64,000 nucleotides of DNA from a virus, in IMG/VR virus record IMGVR_UViG_3300030060_007423, positions 1 through 64,000 of that record; one strand, given 5' to 3'. Shown here piece after piece: positions 43,270 to 51,154 of the stretch. Made by a program: the position numbers and the translations under genes. The notes below the pieces were generated by a model. The model was given only the letters and a program-made list of their open reading frames with translations. It ran no database searches and was not told the origin of the DNA. Position 1 is the first letter of the stretch. The number at the start of each line of letters is the position of its first letter.

Positions 43270-43303
43270 TAATTTTTTATTGTCAATTATTTTAGTTATA
43301 TTA
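43268..43303 (+). promoter_or_regulatory. 36-bp early-type promoter element before polymerase-like gene
   Basis: AATAATTTTTTATTGTC, 12 AT-rich bases and TATATTA, ending 14 bases before the ATG at 43318. There is no SD. Confidence 0.6.
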
Positions 43304-43317
43304 AAACAAAATTAGTT

Positions 43318-44658
43318 ATGATTATAGAAACTCAACAGAATTTCTCACACATTTGTGAAAAGATACAGAATAATGATAGTATTGTTATTCCTGTACTATC
43401 TGACATAACAAAGCATTCATTAAACAATAGGGTTCACTTAGTTTATATACATACGCTAATTGATAGTAAAGATTATATAATACCTTTTACTGGTGAAGAT
43501 TCCCTTTTGAATTTTGATATAGATTTATTTGATTTATCTGGTGATGCAAAAACCTATGTTTTTGATAGTAAAATCATCTATAATCTATTTCAGTGCAAAA
43601 ACATAAAGGATGTTAACTTGATTAATTATTTTGTTAATAACTCTTCATTAGATGTGTCCAAATGCGTTACTAGTGCGCATATTTACTATCAAAGTAAGTA
43701 CTGGAAGTATAGAAATATTAATGAGTATATTCCTATATTAAAGCATTATGAAATGTGTAAAAACATAAAGGACTTAATGTTACCATTTATTAAAAATGAT
43801 GATAGTTTACAATATACTGAGTATACAAATTTAATACAAAATTTTTCAGCAATAGAAAAAAATGGATTACATATAGATTCAACTAGTTTTGAAAAAACAT
43901 TTAAGGGTGGCGATTCATATAATGTTTGTAATGATAAAATATTTACCGAGTACAATATTTACACAACAACTGGTAGACCAAGTAATAGGCATGGTGGAAT
44001 AAACTTTGCTGCACTAAATAAAGATGATAATACAAGAAGTATTTTTACAAGTAGATATGAAAATGGAAAATTAATAGAGTTTGATTTTGATGCATATCAT
44101 CTAAGACTTATAGCAGATATAATTGGATATGAATTTCCAGATAGTTCTGTACACAAATATTTAGCTAGGCAATACTTTAAGAAAGACAATGTATCAGATG
44201 ATGAATATAAAAAGTCAAAAGAAATGTCATTTAGGGTATTATATGGTGGTGTACCTGATAACTTAAGTGGAATTGAATATTTTAATATGATAAGAAAATT
44301 CATAAACATTCTATGGGATGATTATAAAAGAAATGGTTATATTGAAACTCCAATATTCAATAGAAGATTATATTCAAATAACTATGAAGACATAAACAAG
44401 AATAAGTTGTTTAATTATTATGTACAAGCAGCTGAAACTGAAAATAATTCTAAGGTAATTACTAAACTGTTAGATTTGCAAAAATCAAATAATGTTAATT
44501 TAATTTTATCAACATATGATTCTTTTTTATTTGATTGTGAAAATATAGATGAAAAATTAATTAATGATATGAAACATTGTTTTAACCACCCAGTTAGTAT
44601 AAATTATGGTAAAACATACCAAGATATGAAAAACTTCACATCTGAGGTTATAAGTTGA
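43318..44658 (+). CDS. Short, divergent family A DNA polymerase-like protein (446 aa)
   Basis: The C-terminal ~230 residues carry family A palm/fingers motifs: TTGRPSN before the palm; motif A FDFDAYHLRLIADI with Asp256; motif B KSKEMSFRVLYGG with Lys and the final YGG; motif C LILSTYDSFLFD with Asp401. Two usual residues differ: the motif A Glu (DYSQIELR) is His261 and the motif C HDE is YDS. Residues 1-190 could be a degenerate DnaQ-like exonuclease domain without its catalytic acids. T4 uses a family B polymerase, so this is unusual. It may be a replicative, repair or inactive accessory polymerase. Confidence 0.7.
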   Translation: MIIETQQNFSHICEKIQNNDSIVIPVLSDITKHSLNNRVHLVYIHTLIDSKDYIIPFTGEDSLLNFDIDLFDLSGDAKTYVFDSKIIYNLFQCKNIKDVNLINYFVNNSSLDVSKCVTSAHIYYQSKYWKYRNINEYIPILKHYEMCKNIKDLMLPFIKNDDSLQYTEYTNLIQNFSAIEKNGLHIDSTSFEKTFKGGDSYNVCNDKIFTEYNIYTTTGRPSNRHGGINFAALNKDDNTRSIFTSRYENGKLIEFDFDAYHLRLIADIIGYEFPDSSVHKYLARQYFKKDNVSDDEYKKSKEMSFRVLYGGVPDNLSGIEYFNMIRKFINILWDDYKRNGYIETPIFNRRLYSNNYEDINKNKLFNYYVQAAETENNSKVITKLLDLQKSNNVNLILSTYDSFLFDCENIDEKLINDMKHCFNHPVSINYGKTYQDMKNFTSEVIS

Positions 44659-44666
44659 TATTTATA
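44659..44666 (+). promoter_or_regulatory. Late-type promoter box TATTTATA
   Basis: TTGATATTTATATTGTAAAGG follows the polymerase stop directly; the next gene looks like a virion protein. The box therefore tracks gene class rather than region. Confidence 0.55.
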
Positions 44667-44683
44667 TTGTAAAGGAATAGCTT

Positions 44684-46738
44684 ATGAACATAGATAGTAT
44701 AGTTAGAGACTGGGCTTATAAGGTAAATGACGGTTGCCCAGACCCAAAGAACAGAAATCATTTTCAAATATTGGAAGATGTATTAAAGTCTCAAGGATAT
44801 TCACCTGACTTTATTTCTAGCTATCTGTCAAATGTTGTAGACCCAAACAAACCAATTAAAGAATTTCAAAAACGCTGTGTAGATATTGGAAAAATTCTTG
44901 CAGAAGAAAGATTATTAACTGAAGCTTCTGTTTGGGACAAACCAGTTGGAACTGAATTAATATCTGTGACAAATACAGATTCACTATTTACAGCTGCAGG
45001 TGAAACTCCACCTAAAGGTCCATTTTTTGTTCAGTCAAAAACTAGTGATGCAAAAGAATTAAATATTGGTGGAGCAGCTGATTACACTGTTTATATTAAA
45101 GCAAGTGATAATGGAATAACATATGCAATTACTGGATCAAAATCTAAGCTTAAGAAAATGTTTGGAAATGTTGGAAAAGGTAAAAGCGGAGGTGATGTAA
45201 CTTGGAATGAAACCACTTTAGAATCTGCTGCATGTGCTGGTCTATATTTTGATGCAATAAAACACCACAATAAATTAACATCAGGTAATGCAACAGATGC
45301 AGACCAACAAGCTGCAATTTCTGCATTTGAAAGTTCATTAAGATCTGAATCTGCTGGTGCATCTGGGCTTAAGGGAAAACTTAACGCATTACCAGATTTA
45401 CTTGTTGCTTTAGAATTGGCTATTGGTGTACAAAAATTTGCAACTGCTCATGGTTGTACAGGTTGGAATTTTATTCACAAAAGTATAGGAAAGTATTACT
45501 CAGCTGGTGAACAAAATGATAATTTAGACAAAAAAGGTTTTAAGGACAATACTGCTGACACAATAATAACAAAATCGCCAGCAGCTACTCTTATTGCCAA
45601 TATTGCAAAAGATAAAGTTTCATTTGATAGTTCAGGTAAATGTACAACAGAATCAGGTGATGAGTTTTATCAGATAAGTAATAAAAAGTCAGATGGAGGT
45701 GCACAGTTAGGTAGAATAGTAAAGAGCTTTAGGGATATGTATGGTACAAAATCACCAAATGATACTTGGAGACTTCAACTGACAAAGGAATTTATAGAAT
45801 ATGGAAATAGTGAATTTTTACTAAATGAAGGTTTAAGTGACTATTTCAAACAAGGGCTAAAATATATTAAGGATAAATTCATTTCAGCATTTTCTAAAAT
45901 AAAGAGTAAAGTATCTTCATTTAGTAAAACAATGGTAAAGAGTTTATCAGTAAAGAAAACAAAACCATCATCAAGCCTAGATAAGTTTATGAGGTCAAGA
46001 TTTAAGACCGCATCAAAACAACTTAAAGAAGCAAAATCACAGCCTAAAAAATATAGTTATTCTGGGTATGCACAATTATGTGGTCAGTTGGCCATGCAAG
46101 GAAACATGACAGAATTAAAGAGCTTACATAGTAAAGCAACTGGTGAATGGTTAATATTAAAAAAATTATTGGATATTCCAAATGACGGAATAGATGGCAC
46201 AAAACAATCTGAAGGTCCAGTACTTACAAAACCAAAAAATGAAAATGATGGTGCAAAATATGCACTTAAACTAATGATAAATTTTATGGCATATGAACAT
46301 TTAACTGCCATGTTAAGAAGTAAAGGCGGAAACGTAAAAGAGGTTTCAACTGTTCTTAAAGAATTTGTTGAATTGGAAAAAGAAATGTATTTTGGTAGAA
46401 CAGAATTACCTTTATTCAAGGTATATGGCGTTCCACCTAGTGGCAAGGCATACCAATATCTAAAAAGTGGAAAAGAATTTAGGGAAGATAGGTTAAAGGC
46501 AATGGATATGCAAGATGCTGTAAAGGATGGAAAGTACATACCAGGTGTAGTTGTTGATTCAAAAGTTCAGAAAGGAAAAGGTCACACTTCTGTTAAAATG
46601 TGGATATTACATTCTATATCTGAAGGTGGCACACAATACACTCAAGTTGATTTACGTTCAGGAAGTGAAGACACATTATCATTCTCAGTATCAGGTGGAA
46701 GTATAAAACCAGGAAGATTGGTATTAGGGAAGATATGA
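44684..46738 (+). CDS. Putative virion/head protein with processed N-terminus (684 aa)
   Basis: The first ~50 residues (IVRDWAYKVNDGCPDPKNRN, then HFQILEDVLKSQGY) form a helical module of a kind seen at the N-terminus of marine T4-like virion proteins. At about residue 80 it has RLLTEASVWD, a good (L/I)xE site, and NEGLSDYF near 380 resembles another processed junction. The middle is a mixed globular region, then a Lys/Ser-rich basic stretch (385-450), then a C-terminal domain. A late-type box stands before it although it lies among replication genes. Function unknown; capsid delivery is possible. Confidence 0.6.
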   Translation: MNIDSIVRDWAYKVNDGCPDPKNRNHFQILEDVLKSQGYSPDFISSYLSNVVDPNKPIKEFQKRCVDIGKILAEERLLTEASVWDKPVGTELISVTNTDSLFTAAGETPPKGPFFVQSKTSDAKELNIGGAADYTVYIKASDNGITYAITGSKSKLKKMFGNVGKGKSGGDVTWNETTLESAACAGLYFDAIKHHNKLTSGNATDADQQAAISAFESSLRSESAGASGLKGKLNALPDLLVALELAIGVQKFATAHGCTGWNFIHKSIGKYYSAGEQNDNLDKKGFKDNTADTIITKSPAATLIANIAKDKVSFDSSGKCTTESGDEFYQISNKKSDGGAQLGRIVKSFRDMYGTKSPNDTWRLQLTKEFIEYGNSEFLLNEGLSDYFKQGLKYIKDKFISAFSKIKSKVSSFSKTMVKSLSVKKTKPSSSLDKFMRSRFKTASKQLKEAKSQPKKYSYSGYAQLCGQLAMQGNMTELKSLHSKATGEWLILKKLLDIPNDGIDGTKQSEGPVLTKPKNENDGAKYALKLMINFMAYEHLTAMLRSKGGNVKEVSTVLKEFVELEKEMYFGRTELPLFKVYGVPPSGKAYQYLKSGKEFREDRLKAMDMQDAVKDGKYIPGVVVDSKVQKGKGHTSVKMWILHSISEGGTQYTQVDLRSGSEDTLSFSVSGGSIKPGRLVLGKI

Positions 46739-47139
46739 TGAAAACACAATTATTATGCACATTTTCAGTAAGAAAGGGTTATCATAAAACAATTGATATA
46801 ATTGTTGATACATATGATGTACTATATAATAAAATATTTGTTTTAGAAAACGTTGGTGATGATAGGGAAGTAATGTGTACATATAATGTTGAACAAGGTG
46901 AAGATTCACAAATATTAGAAAATACAATATCATTACATAGAAAAAAACAAACAAATACACTATATACAATTAATGCACTAAATAGATTAATTCAGTCTGT
47001 TAATAATGGAGTGTTAGATACAACATATCAAGTAGAATGGGACAACTATAGAAACTCATTATTAACTACAGCTGATAATGAACTTAAAAGAATAGATACA
47101 AAAGTTCTTGATATTGTGCATATAAAAATTAAAAATTGA
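46735..47139 (+). CDS. Hypothetical protein (134 aa)
   Basis: Not recognised. The start overlaps the preceding stop (ATGATG); either the first or second ATG could be used. The product alternates strands and a helix (LLCTFSVRKGYHKTIDIIVD, TYDVLYNKIFVLENVGDDRE) and resembles small alpha/beta proteins without catalytic motifs. It carries two Cys, not paired as a knuckle. A late-type box and an early-type element follow its stop. Confidence 0.6.
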   Translation: MMKTQLLCTFSVRKGYHKTIDIIVDTYDVLYNKIFVLENVGDDREVMCTYNVEQGEDSQILENTISLHRKKQTNTLYTINALNRLIQSVNNGVLDTTYQVEWDNYRNSLLTTADNELKRIDTKVLDIVHIKIKN

Positions 47140-47147
47140 TATTTATA
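47140..47147 (+). promoter_or_regulatory. Late-type promoter box TATTTATA beside early-type element
   Basis: TTGATATTTATAGTA is followed after three bases by a 36-bp early-type element, so the membrane-protein/Hc1/gp32 unit may be read in both phases. Confidence 0.45.
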
Positions 47148-47150
47148 GTA

Positions 47151-47186
47151 AATAATTTTTTATTGTCAAATAAATTTAGTATATTA
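47151..47186 (+). promoter_or_regulatory. 36-bp early-type promoter element
   Basis: AATAATTTTTTATTGTC, 12 bases, TATATTA, with 37 bases to the ATG at 47224. Confidence 0.6.
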
Positions 47187-47223
47187 CAAATTAATAATTA
47201 AAAACTACAAAACTAAAAAGTTT

Positions 47224-47568
47224 ATGGGTAAATTAACCTTAGCGGTCCTGCTATTCTTAATAGGACAATCAATAATCTGGTTTCAGACCAACGGCCAATT
47301 CCTTTGGAAATGGTTCGACAAAAATCCAATAATTTTATCAATAGGACTAGGAAGTATAATTTCTTATGTCTTTATTTTAGCAACAAAATATTCTTTTGAG
47401 TATTTTGATGGATTGTTATGGCCTGGTAGATTTTTAGGTTTTGCTTTGGGAATTAGTTCATATGCTTTATTGACTTGGTGGTTTATGGGTGAAGGTATTA
47501 CAGCTAAAACATTTGTATCACTAATATTGGCAGGATTAATTATAGGAGTGCAAATTTTTTGGAAATAA
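47224..47568 (+). CDS. Small four-helix membrane protein (114 aa)
   Basis: Four hydrophobic spans are visible: about 3-20 (LTLAVLLFLIGQSIIWF), 36-54 (IILSIGLGSIISYVFILAT), 67-87 (RFLGFALGISSYALLTWWF) and 94-112 (FVSLILAGLIIGVQIF). Size, spacing and the final segment GITAKTFVSLILAGLIIGVQ recall the small multidrug resistance / DMT superfamily, though the usual Glu in helix 1 is absent. An alternative is an unrelated phage membrane protein. It has its own early-type element and a second one overlapping its stop. There is no SD. Confidence 0.6.
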   Translation: MGKLTLAVLLFLIGQSIIWFQTNGQFLWKWFDKNPIILSIGLGSIISYVFILATKYSFEYFDGLLWPGRFLGFALGISSYALLTWWFMGEGITAKTFVSLILAGLIIGVQIFWK

Positions 47569-47599
47569 TTTTTTATTGTCAAATAAATTTGTTATATTA
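47564..47599 (+). promoter_or_regulatory. 36-bp early-type promoter element before Hc1-like gene and gp32
   Basis: AATAATTTTTTATTGTC, 12 bases, TATATTA. It begins inside the stop region of the membrane protein gene and probably drives the Hc1-like, gp32 and uvsX genes. Confidence 0.6.
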
Positions 47600-47628
47600 G
47601 TATTAACTAAAAAATAAAGGAGAAAAAC

Positions 47629-47802
47629 ATGGAACTTTTTGAAAAACTTCAAGACCTAGTAAATTCTACTCAAGCAGATATTGATAAATTCAATAGTGGA
47701 AACAAATCTGCAGGAACACGAGTTAGAAAAGCTATGCAAGAAGTTAAAAACATGGCACAAGATGTAAGAATTGAAGTGCAAAACATTAAAAATGATAAAT
47801 AA
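47629..47802 (+). CDS. Histone H1-like (Hc1 family) DNA-binding protein (57 aa)
   Basis: This short frame has AAAGGAG six bases before its ATG. The product fits the Hc1/bacterial histone H1 family: ELFEKLQDLVNSTQADIDKF, then GNKSAGTRVRKAMQEVKNMA and QDVRIEVQNIKN. The GNKxAGTRxRK signature with following amphipathic helix is the family hallmark; the long Lys/Ala-rich C-terminal tail of chlamydial Hc1 is missing, as in the short Bacteroidota form. It would bind and bridge DNA. Located directly before gp32 and uvsX, it may coat phage or host DNA during replication. Confidence 0.8.
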   Translation: MELFEKLQDLVNSTQADIDKFNSGNKSAGTRVRKAMQEVKNMAQDVRIEVQNIKNDK

Positions 47803-47821
47803 TAATTAAAAGGAGAAAAAG

Positions 47822-48598
47822 ATGGCACTAGATTTAGAAGCAATCAGACAGAAGTTAAACAAACTTCAAACACAGACGGGAAAACAAGACAATTTATGGA
47901 AACCCGAACCAGGAAAAAATCAAATTAGAATTGTACCTTATCAGCATAATAAAGACAATCCGTTTTTAGAAATGTATTTTCATTATGATTTAGGTAAAAA
48001 GAACTACTTATCACCTGTAACATTTGGTGAAGCTGACCCAGCAGTTGAATTTGCTGAAAAGTTAAAAGCTACAGGAAATAAGGACGATTGGCAAATGTCA
48101 AGAAAGTTAGAACCAAAAATGAGAACTTATGTTCCTATTCTTGTAAGAGGAAAGGAATCAGAAGGTGTTAAATATTGGGGATTTGGAAAAACAGTTTACC
48201 AAGAATTATTAAGTTTTATAGCTGACCCAGACTATGGTGATATTACGGACTTAAGTGGAGGTAGAGATGTTGTTGTTGAATACCATACACCTGAAGAAGC
48301 AGGTAATAGCTTTGGTAAAACTACTATTAGAGTTAAGCCAAACCAAACTGCTGCAACAGAAGATAAAAATGTTGCTGAAAAAATTCTAAATGGACAAAAA
48401 GATATTTTTGAAATCTTTAGAAAAGTTTCTTATGGTGACTTAAAGCAAGCTTTAGAAGAATGGTTAAACCCAGATGGTGATACAGGTGGAGCTCCACAAG
48501 TTGATACACCAGCACAATCTACTTCACAAAAGGTAGAGTCACAAGGTGTAAAATCATCTGATGATATTAACAAAGCGTTTGACGATTTATTTAGTTAG
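47822..48598 (+). CDS. gp32: Single-stranded DNA-binding protein gp32
   Basis: Segments NLWKPEPGKNQIRIVPYQHN, NPFLEMYFHYDLGKKNYLSP, YWGFGKTVYQELLSFI and GRDVVVEYHTPE match the core of T4-type gp32. The tail DDINKAFDDLFS is the acidic C-terminus that contacts replication and recombination partners. Residues LEAIRQKLNKLQ at the N-terminus are suited to cooperative binding. T4 gp32 has a His-Cys3 zinc site; this protein has no Cys at all, so the zinc subdomain has been replaced. It lies between the Hc1-like gene and uvsX. Confidence 0.93.
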   Translation: MALDLEAIRQKLNKLQTQTGKQDNLWKPEPGKNQIRIVPYQHNKDNPFLEMYFHYDLGKKNYLSPVTFGEADPAVEFAEKLKATGNKDDWQMSRKLEPKMRTYVPILVRGKESEGVKYWGFGKTVYQELLSFIADPDYGDITDLSGGRDVVVEYHTPEEAGNSFGKTTIRVKPNQTAATEDKNVAEKILNGQKDIFEIFRKVSYGDLKQALEEWLNPDGDTGGAPQVDTPAQSTSQKVESQGVKSSDDINKAFDDLFS

Positions 48599-48608
48599 GA
48601 GATAGTAT

Positions 48609-49736
48609 ATGGCAAAGAAAGTAAATACAAAGAGAGATGATTTAGCAAATTTGTTGGCAGATAGTCTTAACAAAAAGTTCAAGGACTATAAAGTTGCTTA
48701 CTTTCTTGACGGTACAGAAGAAACACCAACTGACTTAACAGAGTGGATTAGTACTGGGTCATCTATGCTTGACTTGGCAATTTCTAACAGAAAAAATGGT
48801 GGTATACCAGTTGGTAGAATTACTGAAATAACTGGTCTTGAAGGTAGTGGAAAGAGTCTTATGGCTGCTCACCTACTTGCAAATACACAAAAACAAGGTG
48901 GACTTGCAGTTTACATTGATACAGAAAATGCAATGAATGAAGAATTTGCTACGGCAATTGGAATTGATGTTGCAAATATGTTATATATTCAATTGGAAAC
49001 TGTTGAGGAAATTTTTGAGGTTATGGAAAACATCATCACTAAAGTTAGAGAAAGCGATAAAGATAGGCTTGTTACAATAGTTGTAGATTCATTGGCTGGC
49101 TCAACAACCAAAGTTGAGAGTGAGGCTGATTATAGCAAAGATGGCTGGGCAACCAGTAAGGCAATTATTTTATCAAAGGCTATGCGTAAGATTACTCAAA
49201 TGATAGGAAGGCAGAGAATTTGTCTCGTATTTACAAACCAACTTAGACAAAAGATGGGGGTTATGTTTGGTGATCCTTGGACTACATCTGGAGGTAAGGC
49301 AGTAGCTTTCCATTCCAGTTGTAGACTAAGGCTAAAACCTATGGGACAAATAAAAGCCAGAGTTGATGGTCAAGAACAAGTTATGGGTATTAAAACCGTT
49401 GCACAAGTTGTAAAAAATAGAATGGGCCCACCATTAAGAAAGTCACAATTTGAAATTTATTTTGAAAGTGGTATTGATGATTTTGGTGGATGGTTACATG
49501 TTCTAAAAGATTACAAACTTGTTAAGCAAGGTGGTAGTTGGTACACATATACTGACCAAAATGGTAAGGACCATAAATTTATGTCAAAGGATTGGAATTC
49601 ATTATTGGAAAACAATGAAGAACTAAGAACAGAAATTTATGATAAAATTGCAGATACAATTATTATGAATTACAAAGTTGATAATTTTGGAATTGATGAT
49701 GTTGAAATCAGCAGTGAACCAGTACCAGAAGGATAA
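48609..49736 (+). CDS. uvsX: RecA/UvsX recombinase
   Basis: The 375-residue product has the RecA-fold ATPase: Walker A GLEGSGKS (about residues 76-83), AVYIDTENAMNEEF, Walker B TIVVDSLAGSTTK and the L2-type segment VFTNQLRQKMGVMFGDPWTT with GGKAVAFHSSCRLRL. This is the strand-exchange protein of T4-type recombination-dependent replication. The C-terminus is acidic (DDVEISSEPVPEG). It begins ten bases after gp32. The gene is followed by 368 bases without a protein gene, holding a structured RNA. Confidence 0.95.
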   Translation: MAKKVNTKRDDLANLLADSLNKKFKDYKVAYFLDGTEETPTDLTEWISTGSSMLDLAISNRKNGGIPVGRITEITGLEGSGKSLMAAHLLANTQKQGGLAVYIDTENAMNEEFATAIGIDVANMLYIQLETVEEIFEVMENIITKVRESDKDRLVTIVVDSLAGSTTKVESEADYSKDGWATSKAIILSKAMRKITQMIGRQRICLVFTNQLRQKMGVMFGDPWTTSGGKAVAFHSSCRLRLKPMGQIKARVDGQEQVMGIKTVAQVVKNRMGPPLRKSQFEIYFESGIDDFGGWLHVLKDYKLVKQGGSWYTYTDQNGKDHKFMSKDWNSLLENNEELRTEIYDKIADTIIMNYKVDNFGIDDVEISSEPVPEG

Positions 49737-49754
49737 TAGGTTATGAATAAGTAA

Positions 49755-50039
49755 TTGGTGGCTAACCCCACCTTTTACTTCGTCTTACACAACAACAGCC
49801 TTCTCGTGGCGTAGGATGTTAAGGTCAAAAATCCGCACTTATCGAATGATTATTTGACCGACCAATGTTGTTAACGAGTGATTTGTCTTTGGCCAAGTGA
49901 CCCCAAAGCAAATTTATGATTAAGGTATATGTGGCTGATACCAATTGTTCTCTAATCGTCACTGTTGGAGATACTATAAACATATACTATGTCAGCTTGG
50001 AAGCCCTGGATTTGTTTTATCAATGAAGGGGCTTTTTTT
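49755..50039 (+). ncRNA. Structured non-coding RNA candidate (~285 nt) between uvsX and RNase H
   Basis: No ORF covers this stretch and its base composition is visibly less AT-rich than that of other gaps. Paired elements read directly: GGTGG 49757 with CCACC 49768; ACTTCGT 49777 with ACGAGT 49874 (one bulge), continuing as AACAACA 49791 with TGTTGTT 49866; GGTCAAA 49823 with TTTGACC 49853; ATTTG/CTTTGG 49881-49892 with CCAAAG/CAAAT 49903-49913 (11 pairs, one bulge). The loop of that hairpin holds AGTGAC (49896), complementary to GTCACT (49958). GTATATG 49925 pairs CATATAC 49981 while GCTGA 49934 pairs TCAGC 49992, an H-type pseudoknot. A terminator ends it. No promoter is obvious; it may be cut from the uvsX transcript. 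Confidence 0.7.
50001..50039 (+). terminator. Terminator at the 3' end of the RNA candidate
   Basis: AAGCCC pairs with GGGCTT across a 22-base loop and the stem runs into seven T. The loop is long for an intrinsic terminator. Confidence 0.65.
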
Positions 50040-50044
50040 ACCAA

Positions 50045-50080
50045 AAATATTTTTTTATCCCAAATAAAATAGTTATATTA
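50045..50080 (+). promoter_or_regulatory. 36-bp early-type promoter element before RNase H / helicase
   Basis: A divergent copy: AAATATTTTTTTATCCC then 12 bases and TATATTA, 24 bases before the ATG at 50105. Spacing is preserved; the ATTGTC part is ATCCC. Confidence 0.5.
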
Positions 50081-50104
50081 TACTAAACAAAAAGATAATA
50101 GCAT

Positions 50105-51154
50105 ATGTCAAAAAGCAGATACTTTTCAATACTTGAAACACTACAGGAGAATACTGATACTCCTTCTAACCCCAATGATAGAATATTAATCGTTGACGGG
50201 CTAAATACATTTATCAGAGCATTTGCAGCAAACCCAGTAACAAATGAAGATGGAATACATGTTGGTGGAATAACTGGTACACTAATGTCAATTGGATACG
50301 CAATAAAACAAATTAAACCAACACGTGTTATTATTTGTTTTGATGGAAAAGGTGGTAGCCAAAGAAGAAGAAAAATATTTCCAGATTATAAAGCAAATCG
50401 TAGAGTAAAATCTAGGCTTACACGGCATGGAAATCATAATACAATGGAAGATGAATCATTGTCTATGAAACAACAATTAATGAGGTGTGCTCAATATTTA
50501 CAACAATTACCAGTTACTGTTTTAAGTGTTGAAAATATTGAAGCAGATGATAGTATGGCATATATTTCTCAACAGGTATATCCTGATAGTCAAAAGTTTA
50601 TTATGTCAACAGATAGGGATTTTTTACAATTAGTATCTGACAAAGTACATGTATGGTCACCAACAAAAAAGAAGTTTTATTTTAAGGAAACAATAATGGA
50701 AGAGTATGGTATACCATCTCATAACTTTTTATTATATAGAACAATTGAAGGTGATGCATCTGATAATATCCCAGGAATTAGAGGTGCAGGTAGAAAAACC
50801 ATTGCAAATAGAATTCCTATAATAACAGAGAACAGGACAGTAACTATTGATGAAATAATTGATTTTACAGCACAAAATTCAAAATATAAAATATTAAAAA
50901 CAATTTCTGAATCAAAAGAATTGTTAGATATGAATTATAAACTAATGCAATTAGATGAGGTAGATATATCAGGTTCAGCAAAGACAAAGATAATGAATAC
51001 AGTAAGGTCACCTATCCAACGATTAGTAAAATATGAATTTCAAAAAATGATTTTAGAAGACAAAATCAATGGTTCAATTAAAAACCCAGACTTATGGTTA
51101 AAGCAAGTATTTTTACCATTAGACTCTTATGCAGGAATGACAAATGACAAGTAG
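50105..51154 (+). CDS. rnh: RNase H-type 5'-3' exonuclease (T4 Rnh / flap endonuclease family)
   Basis: The 349-residue product has the metal-binding acids of the FEN family: ILIVDGLNTFIRAF at the start, VIICFDGKGGSQRRRKIFPD then YKANRR, EADDSMAYIS, MSTDRDFLQLV, and the helix-hairpin-helix segment EGDASDNIPGIRGAGRKT. T4 RNase H removes RNA primers from lagging-strand fragments and is stimulated by gp32. The first ~25 residues are an extra polar lead. It overlaps the helicase gene by 11 bases. There is no clear SD. Confidence 0.92.
   Translation: MSKSRYFSILETLQENTDTPSNPNDRILIVDGLNTFIRAFAANPVTNEDGIHVGGITGTLMSIGYAIKQIKPTRVIICFDGKGGSQRRRKIFPDYKANRRVKSRLTRHGNHNTMEDESLSMKQQLMRCAQYLQQLPVTVLSVENIEADDSMAYISQQVYPDSQKFIMSTDRDFLQLVSDKVHVWSPTKKKFYFKETIMEEYGIPSHNFLLYRTIEGDASDNIPGIRGAGRKTIANRIPIITENRTVTIDEIIDFTAQNSKYKILKTISESKELLDMNYKLMQLDEVDISGSAKTKIMNTVRSPIQRLVKYEFQKMILEDKINGSIKNPDLWLKQVFLPLDSYAGMTNDK

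Noticed and set aside
47224-47568. Firm small-multidrug-resistance transporter call
   Set aside because: Topology fits but the membrane Glu that defines the family is absent from helix 1.
49925-49997. Group I intron or tmRNA within the uvsX-rnh gap
   Set aside because: GAGATACTATA and the pseudoknot recall an intron core, but flanking genes are complete and unrelated, and no tRNA-like ends, tag frame or conserved intron core set was found.
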